Assembly (NCBI GenBank): GCA_049578545.1
Contig: JBAUMF010000064.1
Location: 1 to 47,471 of the forward strand
Length of the DNA: 47,471 nucleotides
Reading direction: 5' to 3'
Source: DASQBT01 sp049578545
GTDB lineage: Bacteria; Pseudomonadota; Gammaproteobacteria; Burkholderiales; Thiobacillaceae
The stretch's first letter is position 1. Each line of letters begins with the position of its first letter. Under the pieces are notes generated by a model, which was given only the letters and a program-made list of their open reading frames with translations, had not been told where the DNA came from and searched no databases. Shown piece by piece: positions 15,964 to 24,795 of this stretch. The position numbers were made by a program, and so were the translations under genes.

Positions 15964-17387
15964 TGCCGGTCATGCTCTGGACCGATGCAATGATCTGGCT
16001 GCTGGTGACAGCCGGAATCATTATGGCGGTGTACGTGCTGCGCACGCCTACGCTGCGGACTTCCTGGCACAGGGTGATAACCCGGCCCATGGGGATGGCC
16101 TCCCTGGTCGTGTTGATCACTTTCATCCTGCTCGGTCTGATGGACAGCCTGCATTACCGCGTGAGGCTGGATAATGGCCAATATGACGTGGAAGTGCTGA
16201 GTCTGCTCGATCAGGCGCTGAAGCCGCTCAAGGACCAGACTGAACGCACCTATTCCGCACCCCTTGCCACTCACGCGCAGGCCAAGGAAACGATCATCGC
16301 GCCCGATGGAAAGCAGATTCGTGACTATCCACGGCTGGAGTTCGGGGGTGCCCAGCTCACCGATCCTGCTCGTGACTGGTCCGGTGACATAGCCAAACGC
16401 GTCGTGCAGGGACTCGTGATTGGCATGATTTCCACCTTGCTCTTTGCACTTGTCCTGGGATGGCTTCAGAGTGTGCGATGGGGGTGCGACATCAAGGCTG
16501 CGCTGAGACGTCTTCTGACTCGCAGACGATCTGCTGATCCGGCGTGGCGAGCCCTGTTTGCTACAGTGACTGTCCTGTTCGTTCTTGCCTGGATACTGGC
16601 CCGATTGGCGAGTGGTTATCATGTGCTGGGCACCGACAAGGTCGGTCAGGATGTGCTCTATCAAACCCTCAAGAGCATTCGTACCGGTTTGGTGATCGGC
16701 ACGCTGACCACACTGGTGACATTGCCGCTGGCCATTGCGCTGGGTTTGATGGCGGGTTATTTCCGCGGTTGGGTAGACGATGTGATCCAGTATGTCTATA
16801 CCACGCTCAATTCCATCCCATGGGTGTTACTGGTTGCCGCAGCAGTACTGATCACCCAGGTGTTCATCGAACAGTATCAGGACCAGTTCGATTCTGTCGC
16901 AGCCCGGGCGGATTTTCGTCTGTTGGCATTATGCGTGATCATTGGCCTCACCGGCTGGACCGGCCTGGCCCGACTGATTCGTGCAGAAACCCTGAAGGTG
17001 CGGGAGCTGGATTACGTTACTGCGGCGCGTGCCTTTGGCGTGTCGGACACCCGGATTCTGGTGCGCCATATCCTGCCCAATGTGCAGCACATTGTTCTGA
17101 TTTCAGTGGTCATGGATTTCTCCGGCCTGGTGCTGGCCGAAGCGATTCTTTCTTATGTGGGGGTCGGTGTGGATCCGGTTATGAACAGCTGGGGCAACAT
17201 GATCAACGCTGCTCGCCTGGAACTTGCGCGCGAGCCGCTGGTATGGTGGCCACTTGTGGCTGCGTTTGTCTTCATGTTTGGACTCGTGCTGGCGGCCAAT
17301 CTGTTTGCTGATGCAGTACGCGATGCGTTTGACCCCCGTACGGTCTTTTCTGAAAAAGGCCCACCGGCGGCGGGCGAAGAATCATGA
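15960..17387 (+). CDS. Peptide ABC transporter permease (YejE/DppC-like)
   Basis: The second inner-membrane permease, about 475 residues. The start ATG 15960 is chosen because AGGGAGA precedes it and the protein then begins with a membrane helix; the open frame extends upstream only through the repeat units. DppC/YejE features are HVLGTDKVGQDVL near the middle and the EAA loop LDYVTAARAFGVSDTRILVR. A long soluble insertion (about residues 60-140) separates the first helices from the transport core, as in YejE-type permeases. It ends in an ATGA overlap with the ATPase gene. Confidence 0.9.
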   Translation: MMPVMLWTDAMIWLLVTAGIIMAVYVLRTPTLRTSWHRVITRPMGMASLVVLITFILLGLMDSLHYRVRLDNGQYDVEVLSLLDQALKPLKDQTERTYSAPLATHAQAKETIIAPDGKQIRDYPRLEFGGAQLTDPARDWSGDIAKRVVQGLVIGMISTLLFALVLGWLQSVRWGCDIKAALRRLLTRRRSADPAWRALFATVTVLFVLAWILARLASGYHVLGTDKVGQDVLYQTLKSIRTGLVIGTLTTLVTLPLAIALGLMAGYFRGWVDDVIQYVYTTLNSIPWVLLVAAAVLITQVFIEQYQDQFDSVAARADFRLLALCVIIGLTGWTGLARLIRAETLKVRELDYVTAARAFGVSDTRILVRHILPNVQHIVLISVVMDFSGLVLAEAILSYVGVGVDPVMNSWGNMINAARLELAREPLVWWPLVAAFVFMFGLVLAANLFADAVRDAFDPRTVFSEKGPPAAGEES

Positions 17388-19147
17388 GTCTGCTGAAAGC
17401 AGCAAATCTGCTGGTTCGCATCGGTGATGTCACGCCGGTAGACGATGTCGGCCTGGAAATCGGCGCGGGTGAAACTCTGGCCCTGCTCGGCGAATCGGGC
17501 TGCGGAAAATCCATGACGGCACTGGCAATCATGCGGTTGTTACCGGAAGGGGGACGTATCGCGGCTGGGCAGATCGGGTTCGACGGACAGAATGTTCTGG
17601 CCCTGCCGGAGTCGAAAATGCGCAACCTGCGCGGCCAGGGAATGGCGATGATTTTCCAGGAACCGCAGACTTCGCTTAATCCTGTGATGACGATTGGCGA
17701 GCAGATTGCCGAAGCGCTGCCTTCAGGCCTGTCAAGAACACAGGCACGAAATGAAGTACTGCGCCTGCTGAATGAAGTGGGAATCCCCGAGCCGGGGCAG
17801 AGAATCGACAGCTATCCTTTCGAACTGTCTGGCGGCCAGAAGCAGCGGGCCATGATTGCTCAGGCACTCGCAGGGAACCCCAGGTTGCTGATTGCCGATG
17901 AACCGACCACCGCATTGGACGTGACATTGCAGGCACAGATTCTGGACCTGATCAAACGCCTGTCACACGAACGCAGGATGGGCTTGCTGCTAATTACCCA
18001 CGACCTGGGCGTGGCGGGGAGAATGGCCGATCGCATCGGGGTGATGTATGCCGGACAGCTGGTTGAAACCGGCCCCAGCACCATGCTGCTAAATGCACCT
18101 TTTCATCCCTATACGCAGAAACTCATGGCTGCGGTGCCGGGGTTGGCCAGAGTTGGGCAGCGGCTGGCTGCGATTCCGGGCCGTGTTCCGGCACTCAACC
18201 AGAAGTTTACTGCGTGCCGTTTTGCCGACCGCTGCGAACACGTGTTCGAACAATGTCGACTGGCTGAGCCTGGGCTCATGACTCTTGCATCCGGCCATCA
18301 GGCGCGCTGTTATCTGGCAGACAGCCCGGGCATGCGCAAGGCGGTGGCCGAAACTCAAACCGCGTCACGGAAACAGCTGGAAACACGCACGGTCCTTGAG
18401 GTGGAGGATTTGCAGGTCACGTATACGCTGAAATCCGGTGGCCTGTTTGGCAAACACAAAATTCATGCGGTTGATGGCATCAGTTTCCGGATTCAGTCAG
18501 GGCAAACCCTTGCACTGGTGGGTGAGTCGGGTTGCGGCAAGACTACCGCGGCGAAGGCAATACTCGGACTCAGCCCGATTGCAAACGGGCAGGTACGGCT
18601 GAATGGGGAAACTGTTTCCGGCTTGAGCTCCCGCCAGTTCAAACCCCACCGACGTGTCGCCCAGATCGTGTTTCAGGACCCCTACAGCTCCCTCAATCCA
18701 CGGCTGCGAATCGGTGAAATTCTGGCCGAGGGCATGGTCGCGCTGGGAGTCGGGAGCGGCAAAAGCATAGCCGAACTTCTCGAGCAGGTTGGCCTGGATG
18801 CCAACGCGGCCTATCGCTATCCGCACGAATTTTCCGGCGGCCAGCGCCAGCGCATTGCCATTGCGCGGGCTCTGGCGGTGGAGCCCAAACTGCTGATCTG
18901 CGATGAGCCAACCTCCGCGCTTGACGTATCGGTCCAGGCCCAGATCCTCAATTTGCTGGCAGACCTGCAACGGGAGCACGCACTCGCCATCCTGTTCATT
19001 ACACACAACCTTGGCGCCGTTGGCTACCTGGCCGACCGCGTGGCGGTGATGAAGGAAGGAAGGATTGTCGAGGCGGGTAACACGGGCCAGATACTTACCC
19101 GGCCGCAACATGATTACACACGTACCCTGCTGGCAGCGGTGTTGTGA
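17384..19147 (+). CDS. Fused two-domain ABC ATPase for peptide import (YejF-like)
   Basis: A 587-residue protein with two complete nucleotide-binding domains, equivalent to fused DppD and DppF. Domain 1 has Walker A GESGCGKSMTA, signature LSGGQKQRAM and Walker B LLIADEPTTALD. Domain 2 has GESGCGKTTAAK, FSGGQRQRIAIARAL and LLICDEPTSALD. The linker after domain 1 has the oligopeptide-transporter C-terminal region with Cys residues (FTACRFADRCEHVFEQCRL). Its ATG overlaps the permease stop by 4 bp. It energises uptake of peptides bound by the upstream lipoprotein. Last gene of the operon. Confidence 0.92.
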   Translation: MSLLKAANLLVRIGDVTPVDDVGLEIGAGETLALLGESGCGKSMTALAIMRLLPEGGRIAAGQIGFDGQNVLALPESKMRNLRGQGMAMIFQEPQTSLNPVMTIGEQIAEALPSGLSRTQARNEVLRLLNEVGIPEPGQRIDSYPFELSGGQKQRAMIAQALAGNPRLLIADEPTTALDVTLQAQILDLIKRLSHERRMGLLLITHDLGVAGRMADRIGVMYAGQLVETGPSTMLLNAPFHPYTQKLMAAVPGLARVGQRLAAIPGRVPALNQKFTACRFADRCEHVFEQCRLAEPGLMTLASGHQARCYLADSPGMRKAVAETQTASRKQLETRTVLEVEDLQVTYTLKSGGLFGKHKIHAVDGISFRIQSGQTLALVGESGCGKTTAAKAILGLSPIANGQVRLNGETVSGLSSRQFKPHRRVAQIVFQDPYSSLNPRLRIGEILAEGMVALGVGSGKSIAELLEQVGLDANAAYRYPHEFSGGQRQRIAIARALAVEPKLLICDEPTSALDVSVQAQILNLLADLQREHALAILFITHNLGAVGYLADRVAVMKEGRIVEAGNTGQILTRPQHDYTRTLLAAVL

Positions 19148-19299
19148 GTTTCTTGTTGCGCTGCAGGTTTGGATGCGTCCCATTCCGAACGTTCAGGCCA
19201 GCTACGGCTGAAATTGGCCAGTGGCGCAACTTTGGGCGGGAAACGGATGTCGCGCATTGCCCGGTCTTGATGGATCAGGCTGCGGTGTTTTAATACAGA

Positions 19300-19328
19300 A
19301 ATGCGTCCTTTGGGGGCAAAGGATACAT
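19300..19328. terminator. Stem-loop between the ABC operon and mltD, possible terminator
   Basis: TCCTTTG (19306-19312) and CAAAGGA (19317-19323) form a 7-bp stem with a GGGG loop, extended by AATG/CATT on the outside. It lies seven bases beyond the stop codon of the minus-strand mltD gene. The U tract is weak on either strand, so terminator function is only likely. Confidence 0.4.
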
Positions 19329-19334
19329 TCTTGC

Positions 19335-21002
19335 TTAAGACTTGATGACCAGCTTGGTGCCAGCCTCGACATTGTGGCCTTTGATCTGGTTCCAGCGCTG
19401 TATATCGGCAAGGGCAACGTTGAACCGGTTGCTGATGCTGGAGAGAGTATCGCCACGGCGAACTGTGTAATACCGCGTTTTGCCGCTATCTTTGTTGGAA
19501 AGTCTGCTATGGACCACGGATTTGTGGTTTTTCGATATGCGGCTGGCGGCTCTTGTCCGGGATGCCATGCTGGCCTGCTTAACCGTCAGGCGCTGGCCGG
19601 CCTTGATGTGGGCAGTTCTGAGGTTGTTCCAGCGTTTAAGGTTAGATGTGCTGACTCGGTATTTTCTGGCGACGGAAGAAAGGGTGTCGCCTCTGCGAAC
19701 AACGTGGACCCGGCTTGCATAGGAAACGGTTTGTGAGTCGTCGCTGAAGCTGTGTTTTTCTGCTTCCGCCCAGGTGGCGAGTTTCTTGTCTGTGACGGCT
19801 TCGGAATCTGGATTGACCGGAACCAGAACGACCTGATTGGTGCGGAATCTGCCCCTGTAAAGCTTGAAGTTGTTGTGTTCTGATAACCGGCTCACGTCGC
19901 TGTTGAACCGCTTAGCAAGTGCTGCAACGGTTTCGCCTTTTCTGGCGCGGTAGGGCTGCCAACTGTCCCATTCACCCTTTTGCAGATTACTCTGGAACTG
20001 GTCTGCCTTGTCCACAGGAACCAATACCGAGACTTCGGAATTGGAGCGGATCAACCGTCGGGGAAAGGCAGGGTTAAGGCTGAGAAATTCATTAACACTC
20101 ATGCCGGCCAGGCGGGCGGCGGAACGCATATCCATGTTGTTGGAGTTAAGTGACACCCGGGTGAAGTAGGGTTCATTGGGGATGTCGTTGAGCTCCACGC
20201 CGAAGCTTTCGGGTTCCTGAATCAGTTCTTTGATGGCAAGGAGCTTGGGAACGTAATGCTTTGTCTCGACAGGCAGATTCAGTGAGGCATAGTCGGTGGG
20301 CAGTCCCCTGGAAGCATTTCTCTGCTGAGCTCTGGAAACGCAGCCTTCGCCGCAGTTATAGGCAGCCAGGGCCAGATCCCATGAGCCAAAATCCATAAAG
20401 AGCTTTTGCAGATAGTCGAGAGCGGCCTGGGTAGCGGCTGTAATGTCGCGGCGGCCGTCATACCAGGTGTTCTGTTTCAGTCCGTACTTCTTGCCTGTCG
20501 CAGGAACAAATTGCCAGATACCCGCCGCGTGAGAACGGGAAAGGGCTTGCGGATTGAACCCGCTTTCAATCATGGGAAGCAGGGCGATCTCCATCGGCAT
20601 GTTGCGTTCTTCTACCGCGCTCACAATGTGATAGAGGTAACGACGCGAACGTTCCAGCATACGGTTCACGTAATCGGGATGATCGGCATACCAGCGGGCA
20701 TGCACTTCCACCAGCGGGGAGTCCAGCGGATCCATGCGCAATCCTTGGCGCACGCGGTCCCATACATTGACGTCCTGGACTTTGCTGTCGCTGATATCCT
20801 GGATATTTGCATCCTGGGCATTTGTGTCCTGGACTTTGGTGTCCTGGACTTTGGTGTCCTGGACTTTTGTTTCGAGCTTGAGTTGGATCGGGGTATCAAC
20901 GGAGGCTGTGTAGGCTGCTGGACTGAGGATCAGGGCGGTCGAGAGCAGGGACAGCCGAAATAAGTTAAGAAAGAGTTTTGGTAAGACGTTGTATTGCTTC
21001 AA
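19335..21002 (-). CDS. mltD: Membrane-bound lytic murein transglycosylase D with LysM domains
   Basis: A periplasmic peptidoglycan-cleaving enzyme of about 555 residues. The signal sequence (LFLNLFRLSLLSTALILSPA) has no lipobox Cys. The SLT catalytic domain has the catalytic Glu in LPMIESGFNPQALS, then GIWQFVPATGKKYGL and AAYNCGEGCV. At least three LysM modules follow (two clear ones in VRRGDTLSSVARKYRVS and VRRGDTLSSISNRFNV). I place the start at TTG 21002, which has AGGAGA at ideal spacing; ATG 21032 lacks a binding site. Between signal and catalytic domain is a repeated KVQDT linker. The neighbour is gloB, as in E. coli. Confidence 0.9.
   Translation of the reverse strand: MKQYNVLPKLFLNLFRLSLLSTALILSPAAYTASVDTPIQLKLETKVQDTKVQDTKVQDTNAQDANIQDISDSKVQDVNVWDRVRQGLRMDPLDSPLVEVHARWYADHPDYVNRMLERSRRYLYHIVSAVEERNMPMEIALLPMIESGFNPQALSRSHAAGIWQFVPATGKKYGLKQNTWYDGRRDITAATQAALDYLQKLFMDFGSWDLALAAYNCGEGCVSRAQQRNASRGLPTDYASLNLPVETKHYVPKLLAIKELIQEPESFGVELNDIPNEPYFTRVSLNSNNMDMRSAARLAGMSVNEFLSLNPAFPRRLIRSNSEVSVLVPVDKADQFQSNLQKGEWDSWQPYRARKGETVAALAKRFNSDVSRLSEHNNFKLYRGRFRTNQVVLVPVNPDSEAVTDKKLATWAEAEKHSFSDDSQTVSYASRVHVVRRGDTLSSVARKYRVSTSNLKRWNNLRTAHIKAGQRLTVKQASMASRTRAASRISKNHKSVVHSRLSNKDSGKTRYYTVRRGDTLSSISNRFNVALADIQRWNQIKGHNVEAGTKLVIKS
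20772..20870 (-). repeat. 15-bp tandem repeat encoding a KVQDT linker in mltD
   Basis: Six copies of a 15-bp unit (plus-strand consensus GTCCTGGACTTTGGT) lie at 20772-20786 and, after a 9-bp break, at 20796-20870. Two copies (20826-20855) are identical and others differ at one to five bases. They encode pentapeptides KVQDT, NAQDA and NIQDI between the signal peptide and the catalytic domain. The unit is a multiple of three, so copy changes would alter only linker length. Confidence 0.85.
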
Positions 21003-21133
21003 AACTTGATCTCCTGCAGGAATTGGCGTCATGCTATTACGTCAGCCCAGGTGGGTCAACCTCACCCTTAATCATCATGTAACAATTGCTACGGCTAACG
21101 GATAGGGTAATTAATGGCCGTTGGTCGGCTGGT

Positions 21134-21910
21134 TTAGCCTTTGAACTTGTCTTTTGCCTCACGAATGGCGGCAAAAACCTCGACTTCGTGCCTCGGTCTG
21201 CGAGCGGCCACGCTTTCAGCGGCTTCGATCAGGGCTGGCTGGGCGCTGCGCAGGAAAGGGTTGGTCATTTTTTCAAGTTTCAGGGTTGAGGGCAGCGTTG
21301 GCTGCCCCTGTTCGCGCTTTTTCAGGTCGCTTTGTTCCCGCTCAATCAAATCGGGGTTTTCCCTGTCCACGGTTTTGGCGAAGCATATATTACTTAGGGT
21401 GTATTCATGCGCACAGCAGATGAGTGTATGGTCTGGTAAACGGCAGAGTAGCGAGAGGGAACGATGCATCTGTTCAGCTGTCCCTTCAAACAGGCGGCCG
21501 CAGCCGCAGCCGAACAGGGTGTCGCCACAAAACAGATAGCCCGCGCCATAATATGAAACGTGACCGCGGGTGTGGCCTGGTGTGGCGATGATCTGGAGTG
21601 TCAGGTCCAGATCATGAAAAGTGATTTGCTCACTGCCATTTAGAGGGTGGGTAAGGTGTGGGATGGGTTCGGTTGCGGGACCGTAGACCGGGCAGCGGTA
21701 TCGTTCATGCAGTATGCGGTTGCCACCCACATGGTCCGCGTGATGATGGGTACTGAGAATGGCCAGCAGCTTGAGCCCCAGGCGGTCGATCGCTTGAATG
21801 ACGGGCTGAGCGTCGCCCGGATCGACAACAAGGGCAACACGCTGGTTGTGAATCAGCCAGATGTAATTATCGGAAAATGCGGGGAGGGCGGTAACGCTAA
21901 GCATATGCAA
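21134..21910 (-). CDS. gloB: Hydroxyacylglutathione hydrolase (glyoxalase II)
   Basis: A cytosolic metallo-beta-lactamase-fold enzyme, 258 residues, that hydrolyses S-lactoylglutathione to lactate and glutathione in methylglyoxal detoxification. The two-metal site is seen as THHHADHVGG (residues 54-63), then PGHTRGHVSYY, FCGDTLFGCGCGRLFEG and CAHEYTLSN. The C-terminal glutathione-binding part has NPFLR, as expected. The gene is divergent from the methyltransferase gene with only 20 bp between starts, so the promoters must overlap the coding regions. The order mltD-gloB-methyltransferase-rnhA-dnaQ matches E. coli. Confidence 0.93.
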   Translation of the reverse strand: MHMLSVTALPAFSDNYIWLIHNQRVALVVDPGDAQPVIQAIDRLGLKLLAILSTHHHADHVGGNRILHERYRCPVYGPATEPIPHLTHPLNGSEQITFHDLDLTLQIIATPGHTRGHVSYYGAGYLFCGDTLFGCGCGRLFEGTAEQMHRSLSLLCRLPDHTLICCAHEYTLSNICFAKTVDRENPDLIEREQSDLKKREQGQPTLPSTLKLEKMTNPFLRSAQPALIEAAESVAARRPRHEVEVFAAIREAKDKFKG

Positions 21911-21930
21911 GGAAGATCAAGGCCACGGCT

Positions 21931-22680
21931 ATGGTATCCAAAATAGACAATGAATGGTTTGACAGTTCACTTGGCAACTATCTGTTGAGCCGGGAACTTC
22001 TCTATTTTGACCGTGCTGTGGCTGATGTGTTCGGTTTCTATGCGGTCCAGGTGGGTTTGTCCTCGATTGCTTTTTTGCGCAATAGTCGAATTCCTCAGCG
22101 TGTCTGTTGCGGACATGAGCCTGAAGCCCATGTCCTCGCTGATGCAATGTTCCTGCCGTTCGAATCGCAATCCATCGATCTGGTGCTGCTGCCACATGTG
22201 CTGGAGTTCAGCGACAATCCGCATCAGGTATTGCGTGAAGTAGAACGGATTCTTCGCCCTGAAGGCCGGATGATTCTTTCCAGTTTTAATCCACGAAGCT
22301 TGTGGGGAATAGTCCGTGCGCTCAAAACCGGCGATGGTCGGTTTCCCTGGAATGGCAATTTCCTGAATCTCTCCAGGGTCAAGGACTGGCTCGAACTGTT
22401 GGGCTTTGAATTTGCTGCGGGCAGCATGTGCTGCTATCGCCCTCCGATCAACAGGGAATCCTGGCTGCGCCGTTTTCGCTTTATGGAGCCTGCGGGTGAC
22501 CGCTGGTGGGCCATGGGCGGTGGAGTGTATTTCATTCAGGCGATCAAGCGTGTCCATGGCATGCGCCTGATAACGCCCTCCTGGAAAGAACAAACAACGG
22601 CCGCTCCTGTGCTCGCGCCGGCAGCAAGAAAAATCGTCAATCTGAAACAGTATCGAGTACGTCGTGGCAAACCCCTGTGA
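21931..22680 (+). CDS. SAM-dependent methyltransferase (YafS-like)
   Basis: A 249-residue methyltransferase-fold protein. The SAM-binding part is seen as DAMFLPFESQSIDLVLLPHV and VERILRPEGRMILSSFNPRS; the glycine-rich motif I is weak, as in E. coli YafS. It occupies the yafS position between gloB and rnhA. Its 3' end overlaps rnhA by 17 bp, indicating cotranscription with rnhA and dnaQ. The substrate is unknown. Confidence 0.85.
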   Translation: MVSKIDNEWFDSSLGNYLLSRELLYFDRAVADVFGFYAVQVGLSSIAFLRNSRIPQRVCCGHEPEAHVLADAMFLPFESQSIDLVLLPHVLEFSDNPHQVLREVERILRPEGRMILSSFNPRSLWGIVRALKTGDGRFPWNGNFLNLSRVKDWLELLGFEFAAGSMCCYRPPINRESWLRRFRFMEPAGDRWWAMGGGVYFIQAIKRVHGMRLITPSWKEQTTAAPVLAPAARKIVNLKQYRVRRGKPL

Positions 22681-23110
22681 CATCGTTGAGGTCTACACTG
22701 ATGGGGCATGCAAGGGTAACCCTGGACCGGGTGGGTGGGGGGCGCTGCTGGTTTGTGGCGAGCATCGCAGGGAACTGCATGGCGGGGAACGGAGCACCAC
22801 CAATAACCGGATGGAGTTGAAGGCGGTTATAGAAGCATTGAATGCGCTCAAACAATCCGCACGGGTCAAACTTCACACGGATTCACAGTATGTACATAAG
22901 GGAATCAGCGAATGGCTGCCCGGGTGGAAGCGCAAGGGATGGAAAACGGCTGAGGGCAAGCCGGTAAAGAACCAGGACTTGTGGAAGGCTTTGGAGGCTG
23001 CCGCGGAGGCCCACTCGGTGGAGTGGGTTTGGGTGAAGGGTCACAGTGGACATCCTGGCAATGATCGCGCAGACGAACTTGCGAATGCCGGCATCGCGTC
23101 AGGGCAATAA
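22664..23110 (+). CDS. rnhA: Ribonuclease HI
   Basis: Cleaves RNA in RNA-DNA hybrids; 148 residues, the standard bacterial length. The four acidic catalytic residues are in VYTDGACKGNPGPGGWG (Asp13), RMELKAV (Glu), LHTDSQYV (Asp) and NDRADELA (Asp). The WLPGWKRKGWKTAEGKPVKN segment is the basic handle typical of E. coli RNase HI. It starts at GTG 22664, inside the end of the methyltransferase gene. dnaQ follows after 34 bp, as in E. coli, although here the two are on the same strand. Confidence 0.95.
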   Translation: MANPCDIVEVYTDGACKGNPGPGGWGALLVCGEHRRELHGGERSTTNNRMELKAVIEALNALKQSARVKLHTDSQYVHKGISEWLPGWKRKGWKTAEGKPVKNQDLWKALEAAAEAHSVEWVWVKGHSGHPGNDRADELANAGIASGQ

Positions 23111-23144
23111 GTTGCTAACGCCGCAATTTGCGGTATGAGGATTA

Positions 23145-23855
23145 ATGCGACAAATCATTCTCGATACGGAAACCACTGGACTGGAGCCGAGGTTAGGCCA
23201 TCGGATCATTGAGCTTGCTGGTGTAGAACTTGTCAATCGCCGGCTTACCGGGAACCACTTTCACTGCTACCTTAACCCGGATCGGGAAGTAGATGAGGGT
23301 GCGATGCAGGTTCATGGAATAACATCAGATTTCCTGGAAGATAAGCCGCGGTTTGGCGATGTGGTGGGCGATTTTCTTGACTACATTCGGGGCGCCGAAC
23401 TGGTGATTCACAATGCGCCATTCGATACTGGCTTCCTGAACTCAGAACTGGATAAGCTTGGGTTGCCACCAATCACCCAGTATTGCAGTGCAGTAGTGGA
23501 CACCCTGGCCATGGCCAGAGAAATGCGTCCAGGCCAGCGCAATAGTCTGGACGCGTTATGCAAGCACTACGGTGTGGATAATTCCAACCGCACTTTGCAC
23601 GGCGCGTTGCTCGACTGCGAACTGCTGGGCGCGGTATATCTGGCCATGACGCGTGGGCAGGAAAGCCTGATGATGGTTTCTTCTCAATCAGATTCGACGG
23701 AATCGGAGGCGCGTTCAAGAAAGCCGCGTCCCCGACCATTACGCATTCATGTTCCCGAGAACGAACTGGCAGAACACAATGCTTTGCTGGACGCAATTAA
23801 CCGCGAATCTCAAGGCGCTTGCCTTTGGTTGGCAGGCGATGGCGAGTCAGACTAA
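23145..23855 (+). CDS. dnaQ: DNA polymerase III epsilon subunit (3'-5' proofreading exonuclease)
   Basis: The proofreading subunit, 236 residues. Exo I is ILDTETTGL, Exo II is ELVIHNAPFDTGFLN, and Exo III is RTLHGALLDCELLGAVYLAM with the catalytic His. The C-terminal tail (about residues 180-236) is the flexible region that binds the polymerase alpha subunit. GAGGA lies six bases before ATG 23145. The 3' end overlaps the next gene by 17 bp. Confidence 0.95.
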   Translation: MRQIILDTETTGLEPRLGHRIIELAGVELVNRRLTGNHFHCYLNPDREVDEGAMQVHGITSDFLEDKPRFGDVVGDFLDYIRGAELVIHNAPFDTGFLNSELDKLGLPPITQYCSAVVDTLAMAREMRPGQRNSLDALCKHYGVDNSNRTLHGALLDCELLGAVYLAMTRGQESLMMVSSQSDSTESEARSRKPRPRPLRIHVPENELAEHNALLDAINRESQGACLWLAGDGESD

Positions 23856-24795
23856 ATTTGATTACATCCTAAGAACTTATTTGGCCAAGGGGCTGTTCGT
23901 ACTTGGAGCAACATTGCTGTGCTTCAATGCCTCGGCAGCAACGATAGCCGTTGTGCTAAGTGAAAACTCAACGCCTTACCTGGATGTTCTGGATATAGTC
24001 CGTTCCAGTGTGGGGCGCGAGCACCACATTATCCAGCTGGTGGCTGACCAGGCAGACAAGTGGGAGACCGCGCCATCGGCCAGCTTGGTCATCACGGTCG
24101 GCGTTAAGGCCGCAGAATCAGTTGTCAAGAAGGACCCAAGAGTCCCAGTTATAGCCGCGCTGGTTCCGCGTGACTGGTATATCCATGGGGGACATAGCCA
24201 GCTTGCAGCAGCACAGCGGCCAGTTACCGCAGTGTTTCTTGACCAGCCTTTTTCCCGCCAATTTCGACTGATAAAGGAGATTCTCCCCAACGCGTCCAGG
24301 GTCGGGGTAGTCCTGAGTACTGCTCAGTCATGGCAACTTCCAGAGTTGCAATTTCAGGCCAACGCGTTTCATCTCAGCATTAATGACGTGACCCTCGGTA
24401 CGAACCAGCGGCTGTTTGAATCGTTGGGAAAAGTGTTGCAGGGTGCAGACTTGCTTCTCGCCTTGCCTGATGCAGAGGTGTTCAATCGGAGTACAGCCCA
24501 GACTATTTTTCTGACTACCTATCGTTACCGGGTTCCGGTAGTGGGTTATTCACATTCGTTAACGCGGGCGGGTGCGTTGGTTTCCATTTACTCCTCGCCG
24601 GCACAGATTGGCCAGCATGCTGCCGAGATCGCGCTCAAGTTCTTATCTGCTAGTTCGATTAAGTTACCGCCTGCACAGTTTCCCAGGTATTACTCGATTT
24701 CCACGAATGAACATGTGGCCCACTCATTGGGTGTCGATTTGCCAGACGAAGCCTCTCTCTTGAAGCAACTGCAGGAAGGGAGTGCGCTTGAATAA
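23839..24795 (+). CDS. Periplasmic ABC-type substrate-binding protein (PF04392-like)
   Basis: About 318 residues with a signal peptide (LFVLGATLLCFNASAA) and a type I periplasmic-binding fold resembling the ABC_sub_bind family (AAERQ: SLVITVGVKAAESV, NASRVGVVLSTAQ, RVPVVGYSHSLTRAGALVSI). The start ATG 23839 lies within the end of dnaQ; an upstream ATG at 23749 would give an implausible N-terminus. No permease or ATPase gene is nearby. Its 3' end overlaps a GGDEF-EAL gene by about 8 bp, so I infer that it serves as a ligand sensor for that enzyme rather than for transport. Confidence 0.8.
   Translation: MASQTKFDYILRTYLAKGLFVLGATLLCFNASAATIAVVLSENSTPYLDVLDIVRSSVGREHHIIQLVADQADKWETAPSASLVITVGVKAAESVVKKDPRVPVIAALVPRDWYIHGGHSQLAAAQRPVTAVFLDQPFSRQFRLIKEILPNASRVGVVLSTAQSWQLPELQFQANAFHLSINDVTLGTNQRLFESLGKVLQGADLLLALPDAEVFNRSTAQTIFLTTYRYRVPVVGYSHSLTRAGALVSIYSSPAQIGQHAAEIALKFLSASSIKLPPAQFPRYYSISTNEHVAHSLGVDLPDEASLLKQLQEGSALE

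Noticed and set aside
20772..20870. CRISPR-like repeat
   Set aside because: Units are 15 bp, directly abutting, without spacers, and lie in frame in mltD. No CRISPR array was seen anywhere in the window.
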